Shown here one piece after another: positions 13,100 through 20,181 of a stretch of 22,646 nucleotides of DNA (its first letter is position 1; every line of letters starts with the position of its first letter). Under the pieces are notes generated by a model, which was not told the DNA's origin, did not search any database, and was given only the letters and a program-made list of their open reading frames with translations. The stretch comes from Candidatus Woesebacteria bacterium (lineage in GTDB: Bacteria; Patescibacteriota; Microgenomatia; UBA8517). Location: assembly GCA_016181165.1 (NCBI GenBank), contig JACOZU010000016.1, forward strand, positions 1 through 22,646, read 5' to 3'. Made by a program: the position numbers and the translations under genes.

Positions 13100-14235
13100 G
13101 AATAACGCGACTTTTGACATTTATTTTGCCGACACTTTTTCTCTTGGCGGCGCTTTTTTTGACGGTTCCAACCCTTCTTTCTCCCTCCCACCCCGAGAAT
13201 ATCGATGACCCAGAAGCAGTAGCCGATTACTACGACATCAGATTCCCGATTCCCGAACTGGGAAACTGCGGTAGCTATTCTGAGTGTAGAAACTACTGCG
13301 AAGACCCCGTCAACCAGAATACCTGTATCAATTTTGCCAAGAGTAAAGGATTTTACAAAGAGGAATCAATTCGTCCAGATAACGCCGAATTCTGGCGAAG
13401 AACAAAGGCAGAACTTGGTTGTGATTCAATCCAATCTTGTCAGGCATTTTGTGAGCAGCCCACCAATTTTGAAAAGTGTAGTCGCTTTGCAAGGCGACAG
13501 GGGCTGACTGGAGGACACCTAGAAGACCCGGCTAAAGGTGAGATACTGACAAAAGCGAGAGAAATTTTGGGTTGCGATTCCTACGAGTCTTGCAAGTCCT
13601 ACTGTGAACAAGAAGCCAACCGTCAAAAGTGTTCTGATTTTGCCAGGCAAGTTGGACTTCGCGGCGGTCACGAGGTAAGGGGGCCCGGGGGCTGCACATC
13701 CGAGGATACATGCCGTGCTTTCTGTTCAGATCCAAATAACTACCAGATATGCTCGGGCTACTCCTCCCCCGGCGGCGGGGGTTTCTCGGGTCCAGGCGGA
13801 TGTAATAGCGAAGCCTCGTGCCGAGCCTATTGTGAACAAAATCCGGACGAGTGTGGACACTATAGCTCTGGAGATGCACCCGGTGGGATAACCCCTGAGG
13901 AGTATTGTAGGCAATACCCAGACAGATGTGGTGCGGGTGATGGTACCTACTCGCCTTACCCGGGTACCTACGATCCAGCGACAGAATGCGCCAAACAATC
14001 AGGCTGTTCCTGGACAAATAATACTTGTCAATGCTCCGGCTCGGGAGAGAGCACTGACAACCAATCTGACCCAAGCGCTGAGTGTACAAAACAGGCTGGA
14101 TGTTCTTGGACAGGTTCAACCTGCCAATGTTCAGGGTCAGAACCCACGCCTATGCCAACGGTTCAGGGATCAACGTTTACGGGCGGGGTAGTTCAGGTTT
14201 TCCTTCGCTATCTTCTCTCCTTATTTGGTAAGTAA
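13096..14235 (+). CDS. Secreted cysteine-rich repeat protein
   Basis: 379 residues. The hydrophobic N-terminus (~5-28) is a signal peptide or anchor. Then follow five Cys modules of the form C-x4-C-x3-C-x6-8-C: starting C58, C109, C160, C200 and C236 (e.g. CDSYESCKSYCEQEANRQKC; the fifth has a shorter last spacing). They are followed by Gly/Pro/Ser-rich linkers and two C-x5-C-x6-C-x-C modules, CAKQSGCSWTNNTCQC (298-313) and CTKQAGCSWTGSTCQC (330-345). The C-terminus is a short hydrophobic stretch VVQVFLRYLLSLF. Even cysteine numbers per module imply disulfides outside the cell. Such modules recur in surface proteins of Patescibacteria; adhesion or host contact is an inference only. Coupled by ATGA overlap to the NPF-repeat protein. 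Confidence 0.82.
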   Translation: MRITRLLTFILPTLFLLAALFLTVPTLLSPSHPENIDDPEAVADYYDIRFPIPELGNCGSYSECRNYCEDPVNQNTCINFAKSKGFYKEESIRPDNAEFWRRTKAELGCDSIQSCQAFCEQPTNFEKCSRFARRQGLTGGHLEDPAKGEILTKAREILGCDSYESCKSYCEQEANRQKCSDFARQVGLRGGHEVRGPGGCTSEDTCRAFCSDPNNYQICSGYSSPGGGGFSGPGGCNSEASCRAYCEQNPDECGHYSSGDAPGGITPEEYCRQYPDRCGAGDGTYSPYPGTYDPATECAKQSGCSWTNNTCQCSGSGESTDNQSDPSAECTKQAGCSWTGSTCQCSGSEPTPMPTVQGSTFTGGVVQVFLRYLLSLFGK

Positions 14236-14244
14236 TCCTTGTGC

Positions 14245-14256
14245 TAAACTGGAATT
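14245..14256 (+). promoter_or_regulatory. Extended -10 for a leaderless GT-C gene
   Basis: TAAACT (14245-14250) preceded by TGc, then 6 nt to the GTG at 14257. It falls in the 21-nt gap after the Cys-rich gene. No clear -35 was seen. Confidence 0.45.
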
Positions 14257-15276
14257 GTGAACCAGTTTACTGCCAGTTTGTGGGGAGACGAGGCTTTTTC
14301 CGCCGTTCTTTCAATGAAGTCTGTCCCCGAAATTATTTCCATTATTGCCCGCGACACCTCACCTCCTTTATATAACGTCAGTGAACACCTCTGGTTTGGC
14401 CTCTTTGGCAGTGGCGAGGTTGCCATAAGAGCGCTTTCTTTCCTCTATTACCTCATTGCCATCTTTTTTGTTTATAAAATAGGAAAATACCTTTGGGACA
14501 AAAAAACGGCGGCTCTTTCGGCCGCCCTCACGTTTTTTAATCCCTTCTTTTTTGTCTATGCCTTCGAGGGAAGGATGTATTCTATTTTAGCGGCCGGAGT
14601 AAGTGCCTCCATGTACTTTTTTATCAGAAAAAATTGGGTCGGCTACGTCATTGCTACTACTGCCGCGCTTTACTCTCACCACTTCGCTCTATTTGCCGTC
14701 TTAATTCAATTTTTGTGGTTTCTTAAAGAGTACTTCTGGGGAAAGAGAAAGACGGCGGTTCAAATCTTTAAATCTTTTGCCACGGTCGGAATTTTATATT
14801 CTCCCTGGCTAATACCGCTTTATAATCAAACCCGCATGGTGGGGGGGGGTTTTTGGCTGGGAACCCCAAGCCTAAAAGATTTAGGAAGGCTTCTTCTTAT
14901 TTATCTTAATGTTGGTCTCCTTACCCTTATTCTACGAAAGTGGGGGGAGAGTCTTAATAAATCGATTTTCCTTCTAGCCTGGTTTTTGGGACCGGTACTG
15001 CTAACTTGGGGGGTCTCCCAAAAATTTCAGTCGATTTTTTTCGATCGATATCTTCTCTATACAATACCTCCGGCCATGATTCTGGCGGCTTCCGAAAGAA
15101 GAAGAATCTCTCTCGTGGCTATTTTTATCACCCTGGTTGTTTTTTTCTCGGCCGACCTCTATTACTTTACCCACCCTATTAAAAGACCGTTTAGGGAACT
15201 GGCCACCTATGTCAAGGAGGTCAGACGCGGAGACGACTACCTTTTAGTTCCCTGCCCAAAAAAGTTAATCGGGTAG
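14257..15276 (+). CDS. GT-C glycosyltransferase (PMT/ArnT-like), atypical N- and C-termini
   Basis: 339 residues in the main frame, rich in membrane helices. The GT-C catalytic loop reads SLWGDEAF with D11-E12, and the second motif RDTSPPLYN (32-40) matches the family's D-x-x-P-P-L-Y. In relatives these follow a first transmembrane helix; here only nine residues precede the acidic pair and the upstream frame is stopped at 14245, so helix 1 is missing or was lost. At the other end the frame stops at 15276, but the -1 frame continues ~41 codons to a TGA at 15386 that overlaps the next gene's ATG. The junction is A AAA AAG at 15258-15264. Such enzymes transfer sugars from polyprenyl-phosphate donors outside the membrane. 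Confidence 0.78.
   Translation: MNQFTASLWGDEAFSAVLSMKSVPEIISIIARDTSPPLYNVSEHLWFGLFGSGEVAIRALSFLYYLIAIFFVYKIGKYLWDKKTAALSAALTFFNPFFFVYAFEGRMYSILAAGVSASMYFFIRKNWVGYVIATTAALYSHHFALFAVLIQFLWFLKEYFWGKRKTAVQIFKSFATVGILYSPWLIPLYNQTRMVGGGFWLGTPSLKDLGRLLLIYLNVGLLTLILRKWGESLNKSIFLLAWFLGPVLLTWGVSQKFQSIFFDRYLLYTIPPAMILAASERRRISLVAIFITLVVFFSADLYYFTHPIKRPFRELATYVKEVRRGDDYLLVPCPKKLIG
15258..15264 (+). other. A AAA AAG heptamer: possible -1 frameshift site
   Basis: In the zero frame the codons read CCA AAA AAG, so the heptamer A AAA AAG is in the correct phase for tandem -1 slippage, as in E. coli dnaX. After slippage the frame stays open from 15264 to the TGA at 15384-15386, which overlaps the next ATG at 15383. 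A purine-rich AAGGAGG stands at about 15215-15221, further upstream than the usual 10-14 nt for a stimulator. A one-base loss in the A6 run would look the same. Confidence 0.45.
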
Positions 15277-15382
15277 GCGCAATCACCAGCGGAACCATTG
15301 AGGAGATAACAATCCCTGGTTATACTAAAGAAGAGGAAAAGGTTTTTGGTACCCTCAAAGTCGTCTGGCTAGAAAGATCAAG

Positions 15383-16855
15383 ATGAAAACAATAACCCAC
15401 GCGCCCGTCTGGCTAACCGTCCTGATAGGGGCCGTCCTCTTATTAAGAATCCCCTCTTTTTTTGAGCCGTTCTCATATGGAGACGAGATGATCTACCTCA
15501 CCCTTGGGGAGGGAATCCGTCAGGGGGCAACCCTCTATCAAGAAGTCTACGATAATAAACCCCCCCTTCTTTACCTCTTGGCAGCCTTGGTTGGGAATGT
15601 TTTCTGGTTTAAGGCGGCTCTTGCCTTCTGGAACGTCGCCACCATCATTCTTTTTTGGAAGCTAGCCTCCGCCCTTTTTCCAAACAGAGAAAAACTTCAA
15701 AAAGCCTCGACGGTTATTTTTGCGCTTCTAACCACCCTGCCGCTTCTTGAGGGAAATATTGTCAATTCCGAAATCTTAATGATCGGGCCGGTTATTGCCG
15801 CCTTCGTCATTCTTTTTACCAAGAAGCTTATCTTCAAAAACATTTTTCTTTCGGGAACTCTTTTTGGGATAGCGACTCTTTTCAAAGTTCCCGCGGCTTT
15901 TGATTTGCCCGTAATTATAGTCTACTGGTTAATAACGGCTGGATTAAAAAAGGATGATTTAAGAATCACTTTAAGAAGGAGTCTTTATCTTTTGTCAGGA
16001 TTCCTGGCTCCAATTGGCCTGAGCCTAGTCTGGTTTTTCTTCGCCGGAGCCTTAGGTGAGTATGTCGAGGCAGCTTTTTTGCAAAACGTAGGCTACTTAT
16101 CAAGCTGGAGGCCGGGGGACATCGCCAAACCTTTCCTGTTGCGAAATCTTCCCCTTCTTATCAGGGCTTCGGTTGTTTTGCTGGGGGCGGTAATTTTATT
16201 TCTTAAAAGAAAAGCACTTACCCCTAAGTTTATCTTCCTCACCCTCTGGCTTCTTTTCGGACTTTTTGCGGTCGCTCTTTCCGAAAGACCCTATCCTCAC
16301 TACCTCATCCAGGTTGTGCCGGCGGTCTCTTTTCTTTTTGCAATCCTTGTAACTGAGAGGTCGGCCGAGCAGTCCCTGACTATAATTCCACTTTTTCTGG
16401 CAATACTGGTGCCCGCTTATTATAAATTCTGGTTCCCCTCAACCAGCGCCTACTACTTGAGGTTTTTGCGCTTCGCGGCTGGACAAGCTTCGAAAGAAGT
16501 TTATTTGGGAAGTTTCGGACAAAGGGTGCCCACTCACTATAAAATTGCCGATTTTGTCGCTTCTTCTTCCCGTCCCAACGAAAAGATTTTTGTCTGGGGA
16601 CCCGATGTCTCAGCCGTCTACGCCCTTTCCCGGCGTCTTCCCCCGACTAAATATGTTGCCGACTACCATATCAACGACTTTTCTACCAAAGGGGCGGAGG
16701 TTGCCAAACTAACCCAGAATCCTCCCAAGTTTATCATCATTCTTCCCGACGCCAGGGGATTTACCGAACTCATCCCCCTTCTTAGAAAATCTTATCTGCT
16801 CATTGCTGAGATAGACGGGGCTGAAATTTGGAGACTCTCGGGCTCTTTCAAGTAA
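15383..16855 (+). CDS. GT-C glycosyltransferase (PMT/ArnT-like)
   Basis: A 490-residue multi-helix membrane protein. Unlike its neighbour it has the full N-terminal layout: helix 1 (~9-22), then SYGDEMIYL with D34-E35, and YQEVYDNKPPLLYLLA (52-67), the K-P-P-L-Y motif of the family. Around ten further helices follow, then a soluble C-terminal stretch (~370-490) beginning GSFGQRVPTHYKIADFV and including EKIFVWGPDVSAVYALS, as in many bacterial ArnT/PMT-like enzymes. It likely transfers a sugar from a polyprenyl-phosphate carrier to a surface acceptor; donor and acceptor unknown. Its ATG overlaps the -1-frame stop of the previous gene, and its TAA overlaps the next ATG by one base. Confidence 0.88.
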   Translation: MKTITHAPVWLTVLIGAVLLLRIPSFFEPFSYGDEMIYLTLGEGIRQGATLYQEVYDNKPPLLYLLAALVGNVFWFKAALAFWNVATIILFWKLASALFPNREKLQKASTVIFALLTTLPLLEGNIVNSEILMIGPVIAAFVILFTKKLIFKNIFLSGTLFGIATLFKVPAAFDLPVIIVYWLITAGLKKDDLRITLRRSLYLLSGFLAPIGLSLVWFFFAGALGEYVEAAFLQNVGYLSSWRPGDIAKPFLLRNLPLLIRASVVLLGAVILFLKRKALTPKFIFLTLWLLFGLFAVALSERPYPHYLIQVVPAVSFLFAILVTERSAEQSLTIIPLFLAILVPAYYKFWFPSTSAYYLRFLRFAAGQASKEVYLGSFGQRVPTHYKIADFVASSSRPNEKIFVWGPDVSAVYALSRRLPPTKYVADYHINDFSTKGAEVAKLTQNPPKFIIILPDARGFTELIPLLRKSYLLIAEIDGAEIWRLSGSFK

Positions 16856-17214
16856 TGGAACAGAACAAAATCGGAAAATTTGAAATTAGTGCCCTTCCTT
16901 TCAAAAACTTTGCCGTCGCCTCCTCCGTCGTCAATATTTTAATTATTCTTACCACCCTCTTCGCCCAGAAATTTCTTCCTCCCCAAGTGCCGCTATTTTA
17001 CGGCCTGGCCGGAGGAGAAGGGCAACTCGCCCCAAGACTTTTCTTACTTATCCCTTCTTTGGGCTCTTTAGTTGTCTTAATTATAAATAGCTTCATCTCG
17101 GCCCGGGTGGAAGATGTGTTCATTAAAAAGGCATTAATCCTCGCCGCAATCGGAACAACCTTTTTTGCAGCGATTACCACCCTTAAAATTATATTTTTGG
17201 TAGGAAGTTTCTAG
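16855..17214 (+). CDS. DUF1648-like small membrane protein
   Basis: 119 residues from the ATG at 16855 (TAATG overlap with the preceding stop; a TTG at 16828 is open but less likely). Three hydrophobic segments are visible: ~15-37 (FAVASSVVNILIILTTLFAQ), ~55-77 (LFLLIPSLGSLVVLIINSFI) and ~88-115 (ALILAAIGTTFFAAITTLKI). After the first comes FLPPQVPLFYGLAGGEGQLA, resembling the conserved L-P-x-x-V-P-x-x-x-G element of the DUF1648 family. Function unknown. It lies inside the glycan-locus operon, 5 nt before the WecA-like gene, and may support one of the transferases. Assignment to DUF1648 is tentative. Confidence 0.68.
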   Translation: MEQNKIGKFEISALPFKNFAVASSVVNILIILTTLFAQKFLPPQVPLFYGLAGGEGQLAPRLFLLIPSLGSLVVLIINSFISARVEDVFIKKALILAAIGTTFFAAITTLKIIFLVGSF

Positions 17215-17219
17215 GATCC

Positions 17220-18287
17220 ATGTCGACTTTCAGTCTTGCGGTTTTACCCGCCCTAGTTGCGCTAATTGTCTCTTTTTTGGCTACACCTCTGGTCATAAAG
17301 CTGGCTTGGAAACTGGGATTAATCGATGACCCCAGCAAAAATAAACACATCAAGGTCATTCACACTTATCCTGTTCCCAGGGGGGGCGGGATTGCCATCT
17401 TTTTTGCAATTTTGACTGCATCGCTAATTTTTTTGCCTTTAGACAAGCATCTTGCCGGAATTCTCGGCGGAGCTGCCGTTCTTACCTTGATGGGGATACT
17501 GGACGATAAATTCAATTTAAGTCCCTATTTAAGACTGGCCGGAGGATTTTTGGCTGCGGGACTTCCCATTGCGGCCGGAATTGGAATTGCCTTTTTATCC
17601 AGGCCCGGAGGAGGAATCATTGACTTATCCCAACCCCAAATAAATTTCTACTTTCTGGGAGAGCCAAGAAGCATCTGGGTTCTCTCCGATGCTTTTGCCT
17701 TAATTTGGATCGTGTTTGTCATGAACATGCTTAATATGGGGGCAAAGGGTGTTGATGGACAGCTGCCGGGTGTGGTGGTGGTTGCAGCTTCGACCGTTGC
17801 AGCTCTTTCCTTAAAGTTCTCGGCCGATATTACTCAGTGGCCGGTTATCATACTGGCCGCAATAACCGCCGGGGCCTATTTGGGATTTTTGCCTTGGAAT
17901 TTCTACCCGCAAAAAATTATGCCCGGTTACGGGGGTTCAACCCTGGCCGGATATCTTTTGGCGGTTCTTTCCATCCTTTCGACGACAAAAGTGGGAACCT
18001 TAATTGTGGTCTTGGGCATCCCGCTCATCGATACGGGTTATACGATTGTCCGACGAATATTGGCCAAGAAATCTCCGGTCTGGGGAGACAGGGGTCACCT
18101 CCACCACCGGCTACTTGACGCGGGCTGGGGAAAAAGAAGGGTGGCGATATTTTATTGGGCAATTACGGCCTTTTTGGGCATCCTGGCCCTTAATTTGAAT
18201 ACCTCATCCAAGTTATATACAATGGTCGGGATAGCAATTCTCCTTGGGGGGGCAATTTTGTGGCTAACCTACCGACCAAAATCATAA
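17220..18287 (+). CDS. WecA/MraY-like polyprenyl-phosphate sugar-1-phosphate transferase, variant active site
   Basis: 355 residues, about ten transmembrane helices. Family motifs: IDDPSKNKHIKVIHTYPVPR then GGG (35-57), MGILDDKFNLSP (91-102; D95-D96, metal/substrate aspartates in MraY), DTGYTIVRRI (271-280) and the WecA-type GDRGHLHHRLLDAG (289-302). WecA enzymes load a HexNAc-1-phosphate onto undecaprenyl phosphate to start a glycan. Two sites depart from the norm: N-x-x-x-D-G-x-D-G is NMGAKGVDG (172-180), and the metal-binding aspartate of the F-x-G-D-x-G-S motif is replaced in MPGYGGS (234-240). This may mark a distinct clade with other substrates or altered metal use. Start is 5 nt after the preceding stop; the UbiA-like gene begins within its 3' end. 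Confidence 0.85.
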   Translation: MSTFSLAVLPALVALIVSFLATPLVIKLAWKLGLIDDPSKNKHIKVIHTYPVPRGGGIAIFFAILTASLIFLPLDKHLAGILGGAAVLTLMGILDDKFNLSPYLRLAGGFLAAGLPIAAGIGIAFLSRPGGGIIDLSQPQINFYFLGEPRSIWVLSDAFALIWIVFVMNMLNMGAKGVDGQLPGVVVVAASTVAALSLKFSADITQWPVIILAAITAGAYLGFLPWNFYPQKIMPGYGGSTLAGYLLAVLSILSTTKVGTLIVVLGIPLIDTGYTIVRRILAKKSPVWGDRGHLHHRLLDAGWGKRRVAIFYWAITAFLGILALNLNTSSKLYTMVGIAILLGGAILWLTYRPKS

Positions 18288-19208
18288 CAACGCTTACGGC
18301 CAGCATCGAAGCTCTACGCCCCGTTCATTGGACCAAAAATCTCGCCCTTTTTGCGGCTCTTTTATAACGAAGCACTACTAATTAAGGTCATTTGGGCAAT
18401 ATTAACCTTTAACCTAGCAACGAGTGCAACTTATCTTTTCAATGACGTCCTGGATTTAAAACGCGATAGGCTACACCCCACCAAAAAGCATCGGGCTGTG
18501 GCTTCCGGAAGGCTATCCCCCTCTTTTGCCCTCATTCTTGCCCTTAGCTTGGCCGTCTTTGCCCTTTCCCTAGCCAAAGGCCTAAATCCTCTTTTTTTCT
18601 TTGCGGTTGCGGGATATTTGGCCTTACAGACTTTTTATAGTCTGGGTCTAAAAAATTTGGCAATTATAGATATTCTGGTTATTGCCACTGGATTTATTAT
18701 TCGGGTTTATGCTGGAGCCTTTGTGATCGACGCCCACCTTTCGGTTTGGTTCCTCCTTTGCGTAATTTCAGTTGCTCTATTCCTGGCCTCCGGAAAAAGA
18801 CGGGCCGAGCTTAACCTCCTTCCCTCAGGTACTACCCGCAAAAGCCTGACAAATTATAAGCGCGAGCTCTTAAATTCATATGTGACCATGTTCGGCAATG
18901 CCGCCTGGATGAGCTGGGCTCTTTTTACCTTCTTTGAATCTCCCCGAGCCTCTTTACCCGTCTGGCTTTTTTTGGCGGAGCTCTCCCGGGCAACCACCGT
19001 CAATAAGCTTTTGATGGTGACCATCCCGGTGACGATTTTCGGAATAATGAGATACGAAAGTCTAATTTTCGAAGGAAGAAGCGAAGTTCCCGAAAAATTA
19101 CTTTTAACCGACGTGGCCCTCATTTCCTCGGTCGTTCTCTGGATAGGACTAATTATCTGGATTCTCTATGGAGGAGTCGCCATCACCCCTTCGACCTTCT
19201 TTGAATAG
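18260..19208 (+). CDS. UbiA-family prenyltransferase, DPPR-synthase-like, with a frameshift near the N-terminus
   Basis: The main frame (from TTG 18351) has both UbiA aspartate motifs: NDVLDLKRDRLHPTKKHRAV (N-D-x-x-D-x-x-x-D) and IIDILVIATGFIIRVYAGAF (D-x-x-x-x-x-x-G-F-x-x-R), typical of decaprenyl-phosphate phosphoribosyltransferase. The missing N-terminus lies in another frame: GTG 18260 gives ANLPTKII...SIEALRPVHWTKNLALFAAL, the usual A-L-R-P-x-x-W-x-K-N start, before a stop at 18365-18367. One base too many in the T4 run at 18360-18363 explains it; corrected length is ~315 residues, normal for the family. The product would be a polyprenyl-phosphate pentose precursor. It could be a pseudogene or a consensus error. 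It overlaps the WecA-like gene by 28 nt and the convergent PEGA gene by 43 nt. Confidence 0.78.
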
Positions 19209-20002
19209 GTGTTTGATACCCAACCTTCTTTCCCTTTTTCGTATTCTATTTTGTACCAACCGGTTGCCTCATCTTCCTCCAAAAAAAGAAATCTTTGTCC
19301 GGGTTTAACCTGGGCAACCTCGGCTCCCGCCGGACCCGGTTTCTCTCTCACCCTTAAAAAGCCCGTGTCGGTCGATAAAATTTCGACCAGGGTTTGTGGT
19401 TGTTCCTCCTTGGGCTCTTCTTCTTTGACTTCGGCGCTTAAAGCAAGCTTAACGATAACGGTCAGTTTATAACCCACCAAGGTTCTAACGGTAATCACCC
19501 TCTCGGAATAATTGGGGGCGGAAACGATGATTTGATGTTCCCCGGGAGTAATCGGCGGCTTAACGGGAGCAAACCCCCGAATCGCCCCGTCGATTTTAAC
19601 TTGGGCGCTATCGGGAACCGAAACGACCGCCAGGCTGGCCTCTTTGCCGCCGACTTTCTCGAAAGAAATTATTTCGCCGCTTGAGGCGTCTTCGGTCTCC
19701 CCAAATTCACGCCTGACGACCGTTTCTATTCCGGAAACAAGATTTAATTTCGTTTCAAAAGGAGTCAGGGCGGCATCGGTCGCTTCGGGAACAAGCTTGA
19801 TAATGACCTCTTCCGGAACAATGTTTGAGCGATAAGGGGTTCTACCTACCTCTCGGCCATTGACATAAACCAAAGAAGCCGGCGTGGTCTCAATGTTAAG
19901 GCTGGCTTCCTTTGGTTTAAAGTAGCCGATAAAAAAAAGGGCCAAGCCGAGGAGAAATCCAATTCCCAAAACGACAAGCAAAATTATTCTGAGTTTCCCC
20001 AT
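19166..20002 (-). CDS. Membrane-anchored PEGA-repeat protein with C-terminal SH3b domain
   Basis: 278 residues from the ATG at 20002; the frame is open further upstream across the tRNA region, but promoter position and the hydrophobic N-terminus (LRIILLVVLGIGFLLGLALF) support this start. Two PEGA-type units follow the anchor: SLNIETTPASLVYVNGREVG then RTPY, and a second with VVSVPDSAQVKIDGAIRGFA then PVKPPITPGEHQI. A short acidic linker (EVKEEEPKEEQPQ) leads to a bacterial SH3 domain: GFLRVREKPGPAGAEVAQV, then GWYKIEYEKGKEGWVS. PEGA domains occur in surface proteins and SH3b domains bind cell-wall peptides, so an envelope-binding or scaffolding role is inferred. The tRNA-Cys and M23 genes diverge from it. 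Confidence 0.87.
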   Translation of the reverse strand: MGKLRIILLVVLGIGFLLGLALFFIGYFKPKEASLNIETTPASLVYVNGREVGRTPYRSNIVPEEVIIKLVPEATDAALTPFETKLNLVSGIETVVRREFGETEDASSGEIISFEKVGGKEASLAVVSVPDSAQVKIDGAIRGFAPVKPPITPGEHQIIVSAPNYSERVITVRTLVGYKLTVIVKLALSAEVKEEEPKEEQPQTLVEILSTDTGFLRVREKPGPAGAEVAQVKPGQRFLFLEEDEATGWYKIEYEKGKEGWVSNTYSKKVEGVMATPP

Positions 20003-20012
20003 GGGTGGATGA

Positions 20013-20041
20013 AGTGTAGCAAAAAAGTTTTGTATTGTGAA
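20013..20041 (-). promoter_or_regulatory. Promoter of the PEGA-SH3b gene
   Basis: On the minus strand: TTCACA (20041-20036), 17-nt spacer, TACACT (20018-20013) with an extended-10 TGc. The ATG at 20002 is 10 nt beyond the -10, so the leader would be only ~3 nt. The region overlaps the divergent tRNA-Cys promoter. Confidence 0.65.
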
Positions 20042-20058
20042 GCTCAATGAGATAAAAT
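20030..20058 (+). promoter_or_regulatory. Promoter of tRNA-Cys
   Basis: TTGTAT (20030-20035), 17-nt spacer, TAAAAT (20053-20058). The expected start near 20065 is within 1-3 nt of the mature 5' end of the tRNA at 20067. Divergent from, and interleaved with, the PEGA gene promoter. Confidence 0.6.
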
Positions 20059-20066
20059 ACTCCTGC

Positions 20067-20140
20067 GACCGCGTGCGCGAGTGGCTAGCGATCTGTCTGC
20101 AAAACAGATTACTCGGGTCCGAATCCCGACGCGGTCTCCA
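20067..20140 (+). tRNA. trnC: tRNA-Cys (GCA)
   Basis: A 74-nt cloverleaf with encoded CCA. The acceptor stem GACCGCG/CGCGGTC pairs perfectly (7 bp). D-stem CGC/GCG with loop GAGTGGCTA (G18-G19 present). Anticodon stem TCTGT/ACAGA with loop CTGCAAA, anticodon GCA at 20099-20101. Variable loop TTAC. T-stem TCGGG/CCCGA. Discriminator T73 (20137), the main identity base for cysteinyl-tRNA synthetase. Oddity: the T-loop reads TCCGAAT, so position 55 is C (20119) instead of the near-universal T that becomes pseudouridine. Everything else is intact, so I regard it as functional. Confidence 0.95.
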
Positions 20141-20144
20141 AAAT

Positions 20145-20173
20145 TTGCTTTTTGGGATTTCACAAGCTATAAT
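20145..20173 (+). promoter_or_regulatory. Promoter upstream of the M23 peptidase gene
   Basis: TTGCTT (20145-20150), 17-nt spacer and a perfect TATAAT (20168-20173). Transcription would start near 20180, directly in front of two hairpin/T-run units before the ATG at 20250. Confidence 0.6.
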
Positions 20174-20181
20174 TGCGGCAT

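Noticed and set aside
13532..14119. 195-codon open frame on the minus strand opposite the Cys-rich gene
   Set aside because: Arg/Ser-rich translation typical of an antisense shadow; the plus-strand frame has regular Cys modules and a signal peptide.
18356..18368. RF2-like +1 frameshift in the UbiA gene
   Set aside because: CTT-T is present, but the next codon is TTA, not a stop, and no Shine-Dalgarno-like stimulator stands at the right distance.
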